DNA from: Methylobacter sp.
Lineage (GTDB): Bacteria; Pseudomonadota; Gammaproteobacteria; Methylococcales; Methylomonadaceae
Reading direction: 5' to 3'
Assembly: GCA_026399025.1 (NCBI GenBank)
Contig: JAPLRU010000086.1
Location: forward strand, 1 to 42,735
DNA: 42,735 bases
The position numbers and the translations under genes are program-made. The first letter of the stretch is position 1. Each line of letters begins with the position of its first letter. Below are positions 7,740-16,673 of the stretch, piece by piece. The notes beneath the pieces were generated by a model. That model was not told where the DNA came from. It did no database searches and worked only from the letters and a program-made list of their open reading frames with translations.

Positions 7740-9938
7740 ATGGCTCTCGACATTAAAAAATTCCAAGCCCGTTTCGTCGAAGAAGCGCGCGACCATGTCA
7801 CCCGCCTCGGAGCCGGTCTGGATGCGCTGGAGCGCGACGCCTCCGACCGCGAAAACATCAACACCCTGTTCCGTTCGGCGCACACCATCAAGGGTTCCTC
7901 GCGGATGCTCAAGCTAATTCCCATCACCGACACCGCGCACCAACTGGAAGAGGTGCTGGGCGCATTGCGCGAAGGCAGTCTGACCTACACTTCGGAAGTA
8001 GGGCGTTTACTCTATCGCGGAGTCGATGGGCTGTCCGCGCTGGTGCAGAGGCTGGCCGAAGGCGGCGAATTGCCCGCCGCCGACGCAGCGCTATGCAACG
8101 CGCTGGCGCTGGCGGCCAAGGCTGAAAGCGTCCCTATAGCGGTCGCGCCGACATCGCCGCCCGAAAGCGGCGCTGAACAAGAAATTTCATCGCCTAAAAC
8201 CGTTGCGCCTGCCCCGTCGCCCCTCCCTCTCAGCGCGACTGAACTGAAACTGAAAGCGTCCGATACCGTGCGGGTAAAGATGAACAAGCTTGATGAACTG
8301 ATCAAGCTGATGGGCGAAGTGATTTCCAGCCACGCCCGCTCGCATCAACGTCTGCTCGACATCCGCGAAATCGAGCGGATGGATTTTAAGGCAGCCGATG
8401 CCGCCGAAACAGACAAAATCCCGCTGAAAACTCATCTGCATCGCTTTGCGCTGACCTTGCGCGACGACGTGCTCGCTCAGGAATTACTGATGAACGAGCT
8501 GCACAGCAAAGCGCTGATCATGCGCATGTTGCCGCTGTCCATCGTGTTCGATCCGGTCGGGCGCATGGTGCGGGAACTGGCGGATTCGATCGGTAAGGAT
8601 GTGGAATGCATCGTCAGCGGTTCGGACATCGAGCTTGACCGGCAGTTGATCGATAAACTCAGCGACCCGGTGCTGCATCTGCTACGCAATGCCGTGGACC
8701 ATGGCATTGAAACGCCCGCCGCACGCCAAGCCGCAGGCAAGTTCGAGCGCGGCCGCATCACCCTCACCGCGCGCCAGGACGGCGGCTGGGTGGTCATCGA
8801 AATTGCCGACAATGGCGGCGGCATCCCAATTGAGACGATTCGTGAAAAAGCGCTGCGCAAGGGCTTTATTGCCGAAGAAAAAGCCGAAGCGCTGAGTGAA
8901 CAGGAGATCATCGACCTGATTTTCCTGCCCGGCTTTAGCACCAGCCCGATCATTACCGACATTTCCGGCCGTGGCGTAGGCATGGACGTGGTTAAACGCT
9001 GTATCGTGGACGACCTGCAAGGAACGATAAGCGTCGAAACTCGTCCCGGAGCCGGCACAGCTTTTGCTTTACGTTTACCGTTATCGTTGGCCCTGATGCG
9101 GGTGTTGCTGGTGGAAGTCGGCGGTATTGCTTTCGGTTTTTCCGCCCAGTATGTCGCAGAACTGCTGCGGGTGCAGCAAAGCGAGATATTGAATGTCGCC
9201 GAGCGGCGGGCGGTCATTATCCGCAACGAATTTGTTACCGTGATGGCGCTGGAAGATATGCTGCGCATTCCTCCGCAGCATATCCGCAGCAGCCCGCAAA
9301 GTTATAAACACAAGGGCTTGCTGTTGCTGGTGGTGAGCGTAAGCAACGAGAAACTGGCGTTGATCATCGATAATCTGCTGGATGAGTGCGATAAGGTGAT
9401 TAAGCCGTTGCCGGAGCATATGCGCCATCTCACCCTGGTGTCGGGCATGGTGACCACCGGCAAAAACGAACTGGTCGATATACTGCATGCACCGGCATTA
9501 CTCGAAATGGCGCACCATGCGCGCGGCGAAACGCTTGTGCACCGGGACATCGACGCCGGAACGGAAAGCGCGCCCTTACGCGTACTGGTGGTCGACGACT
9601 CGATCAATACCCGGGAAATAGAGAAAGACGTGCTGGAAGCGCACGGTTACCGGGTCACGTTGGCGGAGGATGGTCTGGACGGCCTGCGTAAAGCGCAATT
9701 GGGCGAATTCGACGCGGTGCTGACCGACGTGGAAATGCCGCATATGGACGGCTTCACCCTGACTGAACGTCTGCGCCGGGAAGACAAATACCGCGACAAA
9801 CCGATCATTATCATTACCTCGCGCAATAAGGAAGAGGACCGACGGCGCGGTATCCTGGTCGGCGCCGATGCCTATATCGTCAAAGGCGATTTCGATCAAA
9901 GCAACTTAGTCGACATCCTGCGTAATCTGTTGGGATAG
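7740..9938 (+). CDS. cheA: Hybrid CheA histidine kinase with C-terminal receiver, WspE-like
   Basis: Central kinase of the array. Order of domains in 732 residues: Hpt with the phospho-acceptor H48 (SAHTIKGSS), a Pro/Ala linker (about 130-165) in place of the P2 CheY-binding domain, dimerisation helices, the HATPase with the N box LLRNAVDHGIE, G boxes DNGGGI and GRGVGMDVV, a CheW-like domain (about 445-590), and a receiver with D663 (VLTDVEMP). Absence of P2 and presence of a terminal receiver match WspE and FrzE-type kinases rather than motility CheA. Expected phosphate targets are its own receiver, CheB and the receivers of the next two genes. The kinase core looks intact. Confidence 0.94.
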   Translation: MALDIKKFQARFVEEARDHVTRLGAGLDALERDASDRENINTLFRSAHTIKGSSRMLKLIPITDTAHQLEEVLGALREGSLTYTSEVGRLLYRGVDGLSALVQRLAEGGELPAADAALCNALALAAKAESVPIAVAPTSPPESGAEQEISSPKTVAPAPSPLPLSATELKLKASDTVRVKMNKLDELIKLMGEVISSHARSHQRLLDIREIERMDFKAADAAETDKIPLKTHLHRFALTLRDDVLAQELLMNELHSKALIMRMLPLSIVFDPVGRMVRELADSIGKDVECIVSGSDIELDRQLIDKLSDPVLHLLRNAVDHGIETPAARQAAGKFERGRITLTARQDGGWVVIEIADNGGGIPIETIREKALRKGFIAEEKAEALSEQEIIDLIFLPGFSTSPIITDISGRGVGMDVVKRCIVDDLQGTISVETRPGAGTAFALRLPLSLALMRVLLVEVGGIAFGFSAQYVAELLRVQQSEILNVAERRAVIIRNEFVTVMALEDMLRIPPQHIRSSPQSYKHKGLLLLVVSVSNEKLALIIDNLLDECDKVIKPLPEHMRHLTLVSGMVTTGKNELVDILHAPALLEMAHHARGETLVHRDIDAGTESAPLRVLVVDDSINTREIEKDVLEAHGYRVTLAEDGLDGLRKAQLGEFDAVLTDVEMPHMDGFTLTERLRREDKYRDKPIIIITSRNKEEDRRRGILVGADAYIVKGDFDQSNLVDILRNLLG

Positions 9939-9963
9939 TAAACAAAACAATAGGAGACTTGCT

Positions 9964-10329
9964 ATGCATATTTTAGTGGTGGATGACGACTCGCTTGCCT
10001 GTGAAATGACGGCTGCGGTCGTCGAATCGGTTGGACACCAGACGCTGCTGGCCGAAAACGCTATCGAGGCGATGGAAAAACTTGATGCCGCGCCGGATAT
10101 CGCCCTGGTGATTTCCGATATGAATATGCCGCTGGTCAGCGGCATCGAGTTTTTTCGCGAGCTGCGCAGCCAAGGGCTCACGCTGCCGTTCATTCTTTTA
10201 ACCGGCGATAATCCCGATGGCTTATTGCAGCAAGAGCCGGCGCTCGACGGCTGCATGATCAAGGATTTTTCCATGGAAGAAACCCTGCCCCGGATGATAG
10301 CCGAGGTCATGGCGCGTTACCCACGTTAA
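9964..10329 (+). CDS. Single-domain response regulator (CheY-like receiver)
   Basis: A 121-residue stand-alone receiver domain with the acidic pair near residues 7-9 (VVDDDS), a phospho-acceptor in the ISDMNMP segment and the late switch Thr in ILLTGDN. There is no output domain. A strong AGGAG site (9952-9956) precedes the ATG. Classical wsp operons have no such gene, so here it may be a phosphate sink, an adaptor, or an output to a partner outside the operon. The C-terminal part is poorer in the usual Lys-Pro: KDFS stands where KP is expected, although the Lys is kept. Confidence 0.85.
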   Translation: MHILVVDDDSLACEMTAAVVESVGHQTLLAENAIEAMEKLDAAPDIALVISDMNMPLVSGIEFFRELRSQGLTLPFILLTGDNPDGLLQQEPALDGCMIKDFSMEETLPRMIAEVMARYPR

Positions 10330-10345
10330 TTCAATACACATAGCC

Positions 10346-12028
10346 ATGAGCGAAACAACCATTTCTTTAAGCGACAAAATTGCCGGTCTGCGCCGCGCCT
10401 TCATTGAACAATTACCGGGACGAATGGCTGAGGCGCGCCGGCTTTTTGATATGTTGTGCGCCGATCCCGGCGTCGGCGAAGCGGCCGACTCGCTGCATCG
10501 CTACTTGCATAACACCAAGGGCACCGCGGCATCGTTCGGCTTTCTCGAGCTGAGCGCGCTATCCGGTAAAGGCGAAGCTGTTACCAAGGCAATGATGGAA
10601 AAATCCGGCTCGTTGTCCGGCGAAAGCTTGCAACAGCTAAGCGAGTGCCTCAGCGGCCTGGAGCGCATGCTTGAGCAATTGCCGCTCCAGGCCGGTAACA
10701 CGCTCGGTCAACGCGAACAGAAGGTGGTTTTCGAACTGCCCTCGACGGAAAACGCGGAAGATGAAACAAGCAACGAAAGGCTGATTTACATTTGCGATGA
10801 TGAAACCTTGATGGCTGAACAATTAAGCGCGCAGCTGCAATGTTTCGGCTATAAAACCGCACTGTTCCACACGACTGCGGACTTGCGCGAAGCGGTGCTG
10901 AGGAAACACCCGGATGCGGTGATCATGGACATCATCTTCCCGGAAGGCAATAGCGAGGGCACCAAAGTACTCAAGGACTTGCGCGGCATTCACGGCATCC
11001 GCTTTCCCGCGATTTTCGTCTCCGCCCGGCGCGACTTCGACGCCCGCCTGAGCGCGATCCAAGCGGGCGGCGAAGCTTACTTTCCCAAGCCTGTTTCGGC
11101 GCTGGAACTGGTCGCTTCTCTCGACCTGCTGACGCGGCACACTCAGCCTGAATCGTTCCGGGTGCTGGTGATCGATGACGAGCCCGAAATCGCTCAATAC
11201 CACGCGTTGATTCTGGAAAATGCCGGAATGGTTACCCGCACCACAGCGGTACTGGAAACCGTGCTCGATGTCGTCGGCGAATTCAAACCCGATCTGGTGT
11301 TGATGGATATGTACATGCCCCGATGCTCCGGTCACGACATGGCCAAGCTGATCCGTCAGGTGCCGGATTATGTCGGCCTGCCGATTGTATTTCTGTCCAG
11401 CGAGACCGACCCCAAAAAACAATTCTCGGCCATGCGGGTCGGCGTGGAGGATTTTCTCACCAAACCGATAGATCCCGTTTATCTGGTAACCTCGGTCGCG
11501 CTCAGGGCCGAGCGCATGCGCGTATTGCGTTCTCTGATGATGCGCGACAGCTTGACCGGACTTTTCAACCATACGGCCATCACTCAATTTCTGGACAGTG
11601 CTATCGTTCGCGCTCGACGCCAAAATCACAGCGTTTGTTTCGCCATGATCGATGTGGATCGTTTCAAATCCGTTAACGACAACTACGGCCATCCGGTCGG
11701 CGATCAAGTGCTGTTGGCGCTGGCGCGGGTTTTGCAGCAGCGCTTACGCGATACCGATCTGGTGGGACGCTACGGAGGTGAGGAATTCGCCGTAATCATG
11801 CATGACGTTATGCTGGAAAAAGCCGAGCAGCTCATGCAGCAACTGCGCGAAGATTTCAGCAAGGTATTGTTTCATGCGGGAGATGTCGATTTTTTCTGTA
11901 CTTTCAGTTGCGGCGTCGCCGCTTTTCCGCAGTTAAAATGCGCGGAAACCCTGATCGAAGCCGCGGACAAAGCCATGTATCAGGCTAAACATTCGGGACG
12001 TAACCGCGTCGTCATCCACGCGGCATAA
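10346..12028 (+). CDS. Hpt-REC-REC-GGDEF diguanylate cyclase, output of the operon
   Basis: Makes cyclic-di-GMP from two GTP. The 560-residue protein has four visible parts: an Hpt-like helical bundle (about 10-110) with candidate H55 in LHNTKGTAASFG; a first receiver (about 146-262) with D195 (VIMDIIFP); a second receiver (about 272-390) with D321 (VLMDMYMP); and a GGDEF domain (about 395-560) with GGEEF at 477-481. RDTD five residues before GGEEF is a product-inhibition I-site. WspR has only one receiver and no Hpt, so this protein could pass phosphate inside itself or integrate a second kinase. It lies between the receiver gene and cheW. Catalytic activity is expected because all key residues are present. 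Confidence 0.92.
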   Translation: MSETTISLSDKIAGLRRAFIEQLPGRMAEARRLFDMLCADPGVGEAADSLHRYLHNTKGTAASFGFLELSALSGKGEAVTKAMMEKSGSLSGESLQQLSECLSGLERMLEQLPLQAGNTLGQREQKVVFELPSTENAEDETSNERLIYICDDETLMAEQLSAQLQCFGYKTALFHTTADLREAVLRKHPDAVIMDIIFPEGNSEGTKVLKDLRGIHGIRFPAIFVSARRDFDARLSAIQAGGEAYFPKPVSALELVASLDLLTRHTQPESFRVLVIDDEPEIAQYHALILENAGMVTRTTAVLETVLDVVGEFKPDLVLMDMYMPRCSGHDMAKLIRQVPDYVGLPIVFLSSETDPKKQFSAMRVGVEDFLTKPIDPVYLVTSVALRAERMRVLRSLMMRDSLTGLFNHTAITQFLDSAIVRARRQNHSVCFAMIDVDRFKSVNDNYGHPVGDQVLLALARVLQQRLRDTDLVGRYGGEEFAVIMHDVMLEKAEQLMQQLREDFSKVLFHAGDVDFFCTFSCGVAAFPQLKCAETLIEAADKAMYQAKHSGRNRVVIHAA

Positions 12029-12042
12029 ATTCGGAGACAGTG

Positions 12043-12561
12043 ATGGATCAGGAACAAAGCAGCCTGGATAAAATTCTCGATTTACGGCAAACGGCATCTT
12101 CGGAGATCGTCAATGTTGACGAACCGACGGTCAAACTGGTGATTTTTGAACTGAGCGGCGAGTGCTTCGCTTTTCCCGGCGAAGCGATTCGTGAAATTAT
12201 GCCGGCGGTGAACGTGTATTTTGTGCCGGGTTGCCCGCCGTCGCTGGAAGGGGTGATTAACGTGCGCGGCAACATCGAGTCGGTTATCCGGCTTGCCGAA
12301 TTGCTGGGAAAGCCGGCGGCCGACCCGGCGCCAAACTCATCCATCCTGCGCGGCCAAGGCGGCGGTATGCGGAGTGGAATTCGCGTCGACCGGGTAGTGG
12401 ACGTGCTGGATGTCGTGCAAAGCGCGATTCAAGCGCCGCCCACTACCTTGCCGGAACACATGCGGCCTATCGTATCCGGCTTGCTTTGGCATCAAGATAC
12501 GCCGGTCGTGATGCTCGACCTGAACCGCATATTCGAAGATTATCAGCGCGGCCGGGGATGA
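12043..12561 (+). CDS. cheW: CheW-like scaffold protein
   Basis: Couples receptor and CheA in the array. The 172-residue protein has a full CheW domain (about 28-168) with VIFELSGECFAFPGEAIREI, the VPGCPPSLEGVINVRG block typical of the family, and a final VVMLDLNRIF strand. The ATG at 12043 is preferred over a GTG one codon earlier (12040) because GGAG at 12033-12036 is then 6 bp away rather than 3. The last four bases overlap the next start (ATGA), indicating translational coupling. Confidence 0.9.
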   Translation: MDQEQSSLDKILDLRQTASSEIVNVDEPTVKLVIFELSGECFAFPGEAIREIMPAVNVYFVPGCPPSLEGVINVRGNIESVIRLAELLGKPAADPAPNSSILRGQGGGMRSGIRVDRVVDVLDVVQSAIQAPPTTLPEHMRPIVSGLLWHQDTPVVMLDLNRIFEDYQRGRG

Positions 12562-12968
12562 CAAAAACAGCCGCCCATTTCGAGTCCGTCACCCTGGAAG
12601 TCGTCTCATTTATGGCCGGCGGTTACCGCTTCGCCGTCGAAGCGGCGCAAGTGCGAACGCAATTGTGTGCCGACCAAGCCGATACGGTAGCGATGGTCGA
12701 GCGGCTTCTGGGATTGTCTTGCGAGGAGACGCAAAATACGGCCTCGCGCCGTATTCTCCTAATAAAACACGCGACAGAAGACTATGCCGTATCGGTTTCC
12801 AACCCCGTGGAGTTACATTGCTTGGAGATCGATACTATCTATCCTCTGCCGGCCCTGATCGTTGCCCGCACTACCTTAACCGGCATACGCGGGTTGGCCT
12901 TGGGACCGGAAGGAGTAACGCTGCTGGTCGATTTTAGGCGGATGCTGCCGCAAAATTTATTCAATTGA
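12558..12968 (+). CDS. Second, short and divergent CheW-like protein
   Basis: A 136-residue protein. The start at 12558 is chosen because ATGA overlaps the cheW stop; the open frame extends upstream inside cheW, but that part has no CheW character. Strands such as VVSFMAGGYRFAVEAAQVRT and the closing GVTLLVDFRRML follow the CheW pattern, and IRGLALGPEG sits where the family has its INLRG block. Wsp systems carry two CheW-like proteins (WspB, WspD), which fits a second copy. It is shorter and less conserved than its neighbour, so it could have a more specific receptor contact. Function by family and position; moderate certainty. Confidence 0.75.
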   Translation: MTKTAAHFESVTLEVVSFMAGGYRFAVEAAQVRTQLCADQADTVAMVERLLGLSCEETQNTASRRILLIKHATEDYAVSVSNPVELHCLEIDTIYPLPALIVARTTLTGIRGLALGPEGVTLLVDFRRMLPQNLFN

Positions 12969-13490
12969 GTTAAGTGGACTGCCAAAAGTTTTTTTACAAA
13001 ATGCGAAAAAGCAATTCACCACGAAGGCACGAAGGACTGCGGGCAGATATTTGCTCCATGAAAGATTCGCATTACCTACAGTGATGTAGGTAAGGAGCGT
13101 GAGCAGGAGCGGAAGCTTTCGCCACCTCCTTGTGACTTATGCAGAAGGTAGAATCGCATTTGGAACAGCCGTTCGCGCCTTCAGGCTGAGTTTTTTAACC
13201 CCGCTACCCATTATCACCATAAGAATCTGGGGTGAGGAGAATAAAATCAACTACTTACACTTTACTTACCTCAACCTTTTTTCTCAAAGGAGGTAGGGCC
13301 TGGACTTGTGTAGATAGTTATGCTGGAAGGGGTGGGGAGAGGAGAATAAAAACAACCATTATATTCCCCTCACCCAACCCTCTCCCGCTGGAGAGGGCTT
13401 TACGTCGCTTTATCAACTGAGGTATCCATATCACTGAGAACTTGCCAAAAGCCAAGGCTTTAGTAACACGTCGCGACAGCATCCGCATTA
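12969..13490. other. Gene-poor spacer with small palindromes and dispersed repeats
   Basis: About 520 bp between the chemosensory operon and the converging coiled-coil gene. It holds a copy of the CACCACGAAGGCACGAAGG-type repeat (13015-13035), a perfect 9-bp hairpin TTACCTACA/TGTAGGTAA with a GTGA loop (13072-13093), and a CT-rich inverted element (13360-13400, CCCTCACCC...CTCTCCCGCTGGAGAG). Short open frames here have no ribosome binding site or recognisable content. No convincing intrinsic terminator. Confidence 0.6.
13072..13093. repeat. Perfect 9-bp inverted repeat with GTGA loop
   Basis: TTACCTACA and TGTAGGTAA flank GTGA. No T-run follows on either strand, so it does not look like a rho-independent terminator. 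It may be a small dispersed palindrome. Confidence 0.55.
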
Positions 13491-15182
13491 CTAGCTCTTA
13501 GACAACAGTTTTTGATAAAACCCTTTAAGTTGATCGGGAAAATGTTTAGCGGCGTCCGTTATTTCGTCTATTTTTTGTTTTGCGGGATTAAACAACTCTA
13601 ACGGTTTTTCTTGAGTTTTTTCCAACGTGTTTTGCGCTGTTTTCTGTTGAGGCTTAAGCGCCCGCTCTAACTCGGCAATCCGCGCCTGATCCTCTTCCTG
13701 CCTAGCCACAATAGCAGCCGGTATGCCTTCCAGCGGACTGTCATGGTCTCTGATAATGGCGTTTTTCACTTCTAAATCATATTCCAAACGGAAAAGATGA
13801 TTGGCTTGCCCGGTCACCGTCTCATTCAGCTCGGCAATTGCCGCTTCCTGGTCGGCAATCTTTTTTATCAAATCCGAAGCTGTCGCCACCGGTTCTGTTG
13901 GAACCGCCGCCAATGCGCTTTGCAATTCTTGAATAAGGGCTTCACTGTCCGCCAGTTTTTTCTCTAAAGCCTGATAATTTTCCTGAAGCTCTATGCCGGG
14001 TTGTTGCCGCGCCAATGCATTCTCAGTTTGGGACTCTTGTTCGGCCAGTTGCCGCTTTAATTCCTGCACTTGCAAAACAGCATTATCTAATTGTTGTTGC
14101 CGATCTTGATTAAAGGGGATGTGTTGTTCTTGCAGGCTCTGTTCCAATTGCCCGATACGTTCCGCTTGCTCGTTTATGGTCGTGTTTAAGGCAGTGATAG
14201 CGGCGTCTTTTTCCGCCAAACTACTGTGTAGATTTTGTTGCTGCTCAGTAAGTTGGGTGTGTTCTTGCAGGCTTTGTTCTAATTGTCCAGCACGTTCCGC
14301 TTGTTCGTTGACACTGGCGGTTAATGCGCCAATAGCGGCGTCTTTTTCAGCTAAACGGCTTTGCCACTGTTGCTGTTCTTGAGTAATCTGTATTTGTTGC
14401 GCTTGCAGCGTTTGTTCTAACTGCCCGGCACGTTCGGCACGTTCGTCCGCGATGACGGTTAAGGTGCTTAAAGCGGCGTCTTTTTCATTCAGGCTGTTTT
14501 GCCACTGTTGTTGCTGCTGAGTAAATTGTATTTGTTGTTCTTGTAGAGCTTGTTCTAATTGTCCGGCGCGCTCGGCCTGTTCATTTGCGGCGGCGGTTAA
14601 GGCGCTGACCGAGGCCTCTTGTTCAGCCCAACTGCCTTGCCGACTTTGCTGCTCTTGCTGTAATTCCGTTCGGGCTTGTTCGGCTTCCTGCAATCGTCGG
14701 CTTAATTGGCTAATTATGTGATAGTGCTTTTGCCATGCCAATTCGCTTGGCGTCGAATTGGCCTCGGCCTGTACGTCAACCGCATCAAGCTGAAACTCTT
14801 GTTCCAAAGCCTTATTTAATTCTTCAAGTTTATTATTTTGCTGACTAATCGAGGATTTCAGCGCCACGGCCTGTTCCGCTTCGGTTTCCGCGGCTTGCTT
14901 GGCGTGTTCCAAGTGGGTGATTTGCGCACTTTGTTCGGCGCTATTCAGTTCTGTTTGTTGTAGTTTTTGTTGCAAATGGTTTAAATCGGTCGCCAATTGC
15001 GTTCGCTGTTGTTCGGAAGCGGTCATTTCTTGTTCTAAGGTCTGGCGTAATTGAGTTAATCGCGATCGACATACCATCTTCATCATTAGCCAGATTAAAC
15101 CGGCAGCCAGTACAAAGCTTATTGCAGCGGCTAGCAGAGTGGTTTCCAAGGTGTAATTTAGATCGAGTAAAAAACTAGGCAT
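13491..15182 (-). CDS. Membrane-anchored coiled-coil protein with 46-residue internal repeats
   Basis: No enzyme domain is recognisable. The ATG at 15182 is chosen over an in-frame start 27 bp upstream because AGGGAG lies 7 bp before it. The 563-residue product has a short N-terminal part, one membrane helix (about 10-33), then an almost unbroken Gln/Glu/Leu-rich coiled coil. Four tandem units of about 46 residues (DNA about 14100-14640) share the core NEQAERAGQLEQ and the unit opening EKDAAI. A KP-rich tail ends in a short helix (QLKGFYQKLLSK). The topology suggests a bitopic inner-membrane protein with a long rod, most likely cytoplasmic. It could be a structural or envelope-spacing protein; I cannot name it. 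It stands alone, converging toward the chemosensory operon. Confidence 0.8.
   Translation of the reverse strand: MPSFLLDLNYTLETTLLAAAISFVLAAGLIWLMMKMVCRSRLTQLRQTLEQEMTASEQQRTQLATDLNHLQQKLQQTELNSAEQSAQITHLEHAKQAAETEAEQAVALKSSISQQNNKLEELNKALEQEFQLDAVDVQAEANSTPSELAWQKHYHIISQLSRRLQEAEQARTELQQEQQSRQGSWAEQEASVSALTAAANEQAERAGQLEQALQEQQIQFTQQQQQWQNSLNEKDAALSTLTVIADERAERAGQLEQTLQAQQIQITQEQQQWQSRLAEKDAAIGALTASVNEQAERAGQLEQSLQEHTQLTEQQQNLHSSLAEKDAAITALNTTINEQAERIGQLEQSLQEQHIPFNQDRQQQLDNAVLQVQELKRQLAEQESQTENALARQQPGIELQENYQALEKKLADSEALIQELQSALAAVPTEPVATASDLIKKIADQEAAIAELNETVTGQANHLFRLEYDLEVKNAIIRDHDSPLEGIPAAIVARQEEDQARIAELERALKPQQKTAQNTLEKTQEKPLELFNPAKQKIDEITDAAKHFPDQLKGFYQKLLSKS
14100..14640 (-). repeat. 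Tandem 46-codon repeats within the coiled-coil gene
   Basis: Four units of about 138 bp, similar at the DNA level, encode the EKDAAI...NEQAERAGQLEQ...QQQ modules. They are imperfect, so they look older than the 6-bp array in the NACHT gene, but they could still expand or contract in frame by recombination. Confidence 0.75.
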
Positions 15183-15492
15183 CGGTATACTCCCTATAAA
15201 AATCAACAAGTAAGAGGAAGATGAGTTATAAACCGCTGAGCTGTTAAAGTAAAGAAATTCAGCGTAGGCTTTTTACTCTATTTTTGGGAGGCCTTTAATC
15301 CTGTCTGTTGCGCCGCTTAAATCATGGAACGCTAAAAGTCATCCGATGCTTTTATTCACCACGAGGCTGCGAAATTTTATGTTTTTCCCGATGATCTTCG
15401 TATCTTCGTTATTTTATGCTTTAATTCGTCGCCTATCGGTAGCCATACAACCGGCATTCCTCGAATATTATTAATAAGAAACCTTCCAACAG
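15183..15492. other. Divergent spacer before the CysB-like gene
   Basis: About 310 bp between divergently transcribed genes. It must hold both promoters, but I cannot place either with confidence. A degenerate piece of the TTCACCACGAGG-type dispersed repeat lies at about 15354-15375. No RNA gene seen. Confidence 0.5.
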
Positions 15493-16395
15493 ATGAATTT
15501 AAGCCAAATTGAACTGCTGCGCATTCTTCAAGAGAATGATTTCAGTCTTTCCAAAGCCGCGGAAAAAATGCATATCGTGCAATCGGCAGTCAGTCGGCAA
15601 TTGCAGCTTTTCGAGGCTGAATTGGGTTCCCCTTTATATGAGCGGCAAGGCAAGAAATTAATCGGCTTGACGCCGTTGGGCAGCCGCATCATGGAAGAAG
15701 TCGCGGCCATTAACCTGGCTAAGAAAAACATCCAAACCCTGGCCGCCGACTATATCGACAGCAGTCAAGGGGTGTTGCACATTGCGACGACGCACACTCA
15801 AGCCAAATATTTTTTACCGAAACCTATTCTGCGGTTTAGACAAAAATATCCCGGCGTCAGGATTTATATGGTTGAAGCGTCGCCCGAACAACTGATTAAC
15901 AAATTGCATACCCGAAAAGCGGACATCGCGATCTGCACCGAGAAAGTCGGCGAAGATCGCGATTTAGTGGTTAAGCCCTGCTACGCATGGCATCATGCGG
16001 TGATGGTGCCGAAAGGTCATCCCTTGAGCGAGGGTGAAATTTCGCTTAAACGGCTCGCTTCTTATCCGATACTCACCTACAGCTTCGGTTTTACCGGCCG
16101 CTCGAACATCGAGACCGCCTTTAAAAACACCGAGATGGCGCTGGATATTATCCTGGCCGCAGCCGATACCGACGTGATCAAAACCTATGTTCGCCTGGGC
16201 ATGGGCGTCGGCATTATTGCCGGTATGGCTTATGATCCGGCGATGGATCATGATCTGGTGGCGCGGGATTTGTCGCATCTGATTCCCAGCTCAAACACCA
16301 AAATCGCTTATTTAAAAAACAACTACCTGCCCTTGTATACGCAACACTTTATCGACGAGCTGCTGGTTGCGGCAAAAGAGCTTAATCTTCATTAA
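15493..16395 (+). CDS. LysR-family transcription regulator, CysB/Cbl-like
   Basis: A 300-residue LysR regulator. The N-terminal winged helix-turn-helix (1-60) shows FSLSKAAEKMHIVQSAVSRQ, followed by a linker helix and the effector-binding domain. The IATTHTQAKYFLP block (about 97-109) is a CysB/Cbl signature around the sulfate or acetylserine-binding pocket, and YPILTY and GMGVGIIAGMAY recur in that subfamily. It probably controls sulfur assimilation, in line with cysH in the same window, though cysH is 14 kb away and no operator was recognised. The neighbour downstream is a repeat-rich accessory block. Confidence 0.88.
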   Translation: MNLSQIELLRILQENDFSLSKAAEKMHIVQSAVSRQLQLFEAELGSPLYERQGKKLIGLTPLGSRIMEEVAAINLAKKNIQTLAADYIDSSQGVLHIATTHTQAKYFLPKPILRFRQKYPGVRIYMVEASPEQLINKLHTRKADIAICTEKVGEDRDLVVKPCYAWHHAVMVPKGHPLSEGEISLKRLASYPILTYSFGFTGRSNIETAFKNTEMALDIILAAADTDVIKTYVRLGMGVGIIAGMAYDPAMDHDLVARDLSHLIPSSNTKIAYLKNNYLPLYTQHFIDELLVAAKELNLH

Positions 16396-16430
16396 TGAGT
16401 CAAATTAGATAGAGCACTGAATTGATGGCT

Positions 16431-16460
16431 ACCCATTTAAGCCGGGACAGTTAAATGGGT
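16431..16460. repeat. Perfect 10-bp inverted repeat
   Basis: ACCCATTTAA and TTAAATGGGT flank a 10-base loop GCCGGGACAG. It lies 36 bp after the CysB-like stop and might help end that transcript, but there is no T-run. Confidence 0.6.
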
Positions 16461-16531
16461 GGGTTTGGCGTTCCAGATTATTTGTAGTTTGTCCCTGCTT
16501 AAATCGCTAGCCGAATCGATTGAGCAACATA

Positions 16532-16673
16532 TAGATGCCATCGTTGATCAAGCGACATTAATTCAGGCATCCGGAGTGCAGGCTTCGCCTGCTTGCAGGC
16601 GAAGCCTGCACTCCAACTTGCCTCGGATTGAATTTGTAGTTGTCATGTTGCTCAATCAATTCAGTGCTCTATA
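16532..16673 (+). repeat. Palindromic dispersed element, copy A
   Basis: About 140 bp. Its heart is a perfect palindrome with 20-bp arms (16573-16592 and 16595-16614) that opens GGAGTGCAGGCTTCGCCTGC. Flanks read ATGCCATCGTTGATCAAGCG on the left and GTTGTCATGTTGCTCAATCA on the right. The same element, inverted, is at 21767-21904. A further 24-bp arm (16611-16634) is repeated inverted at 16683-16706 with one mismatch. No coding capacity; it resembles a MITE or REP-type element. Confidence 0.8.

Noticed and set aside
8477-9268. 263-residue antisense open frame in cheA
   Set aside because: Ser/Arg/Thr-rich with no domain; the sense strand encodes an intact CheA.
10823-11707. 294-residue antisense open frame in the diguanylate cyclase gene
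   Set aside because: No ribosome site or recognisable domain; the sense strand is fully explained.
13099-13420. Two small open frames in the spacer after the chemosensory operon
   Set aside because: They run through repeats and palindromes, have no ribosome binding site and no protein-like composition.
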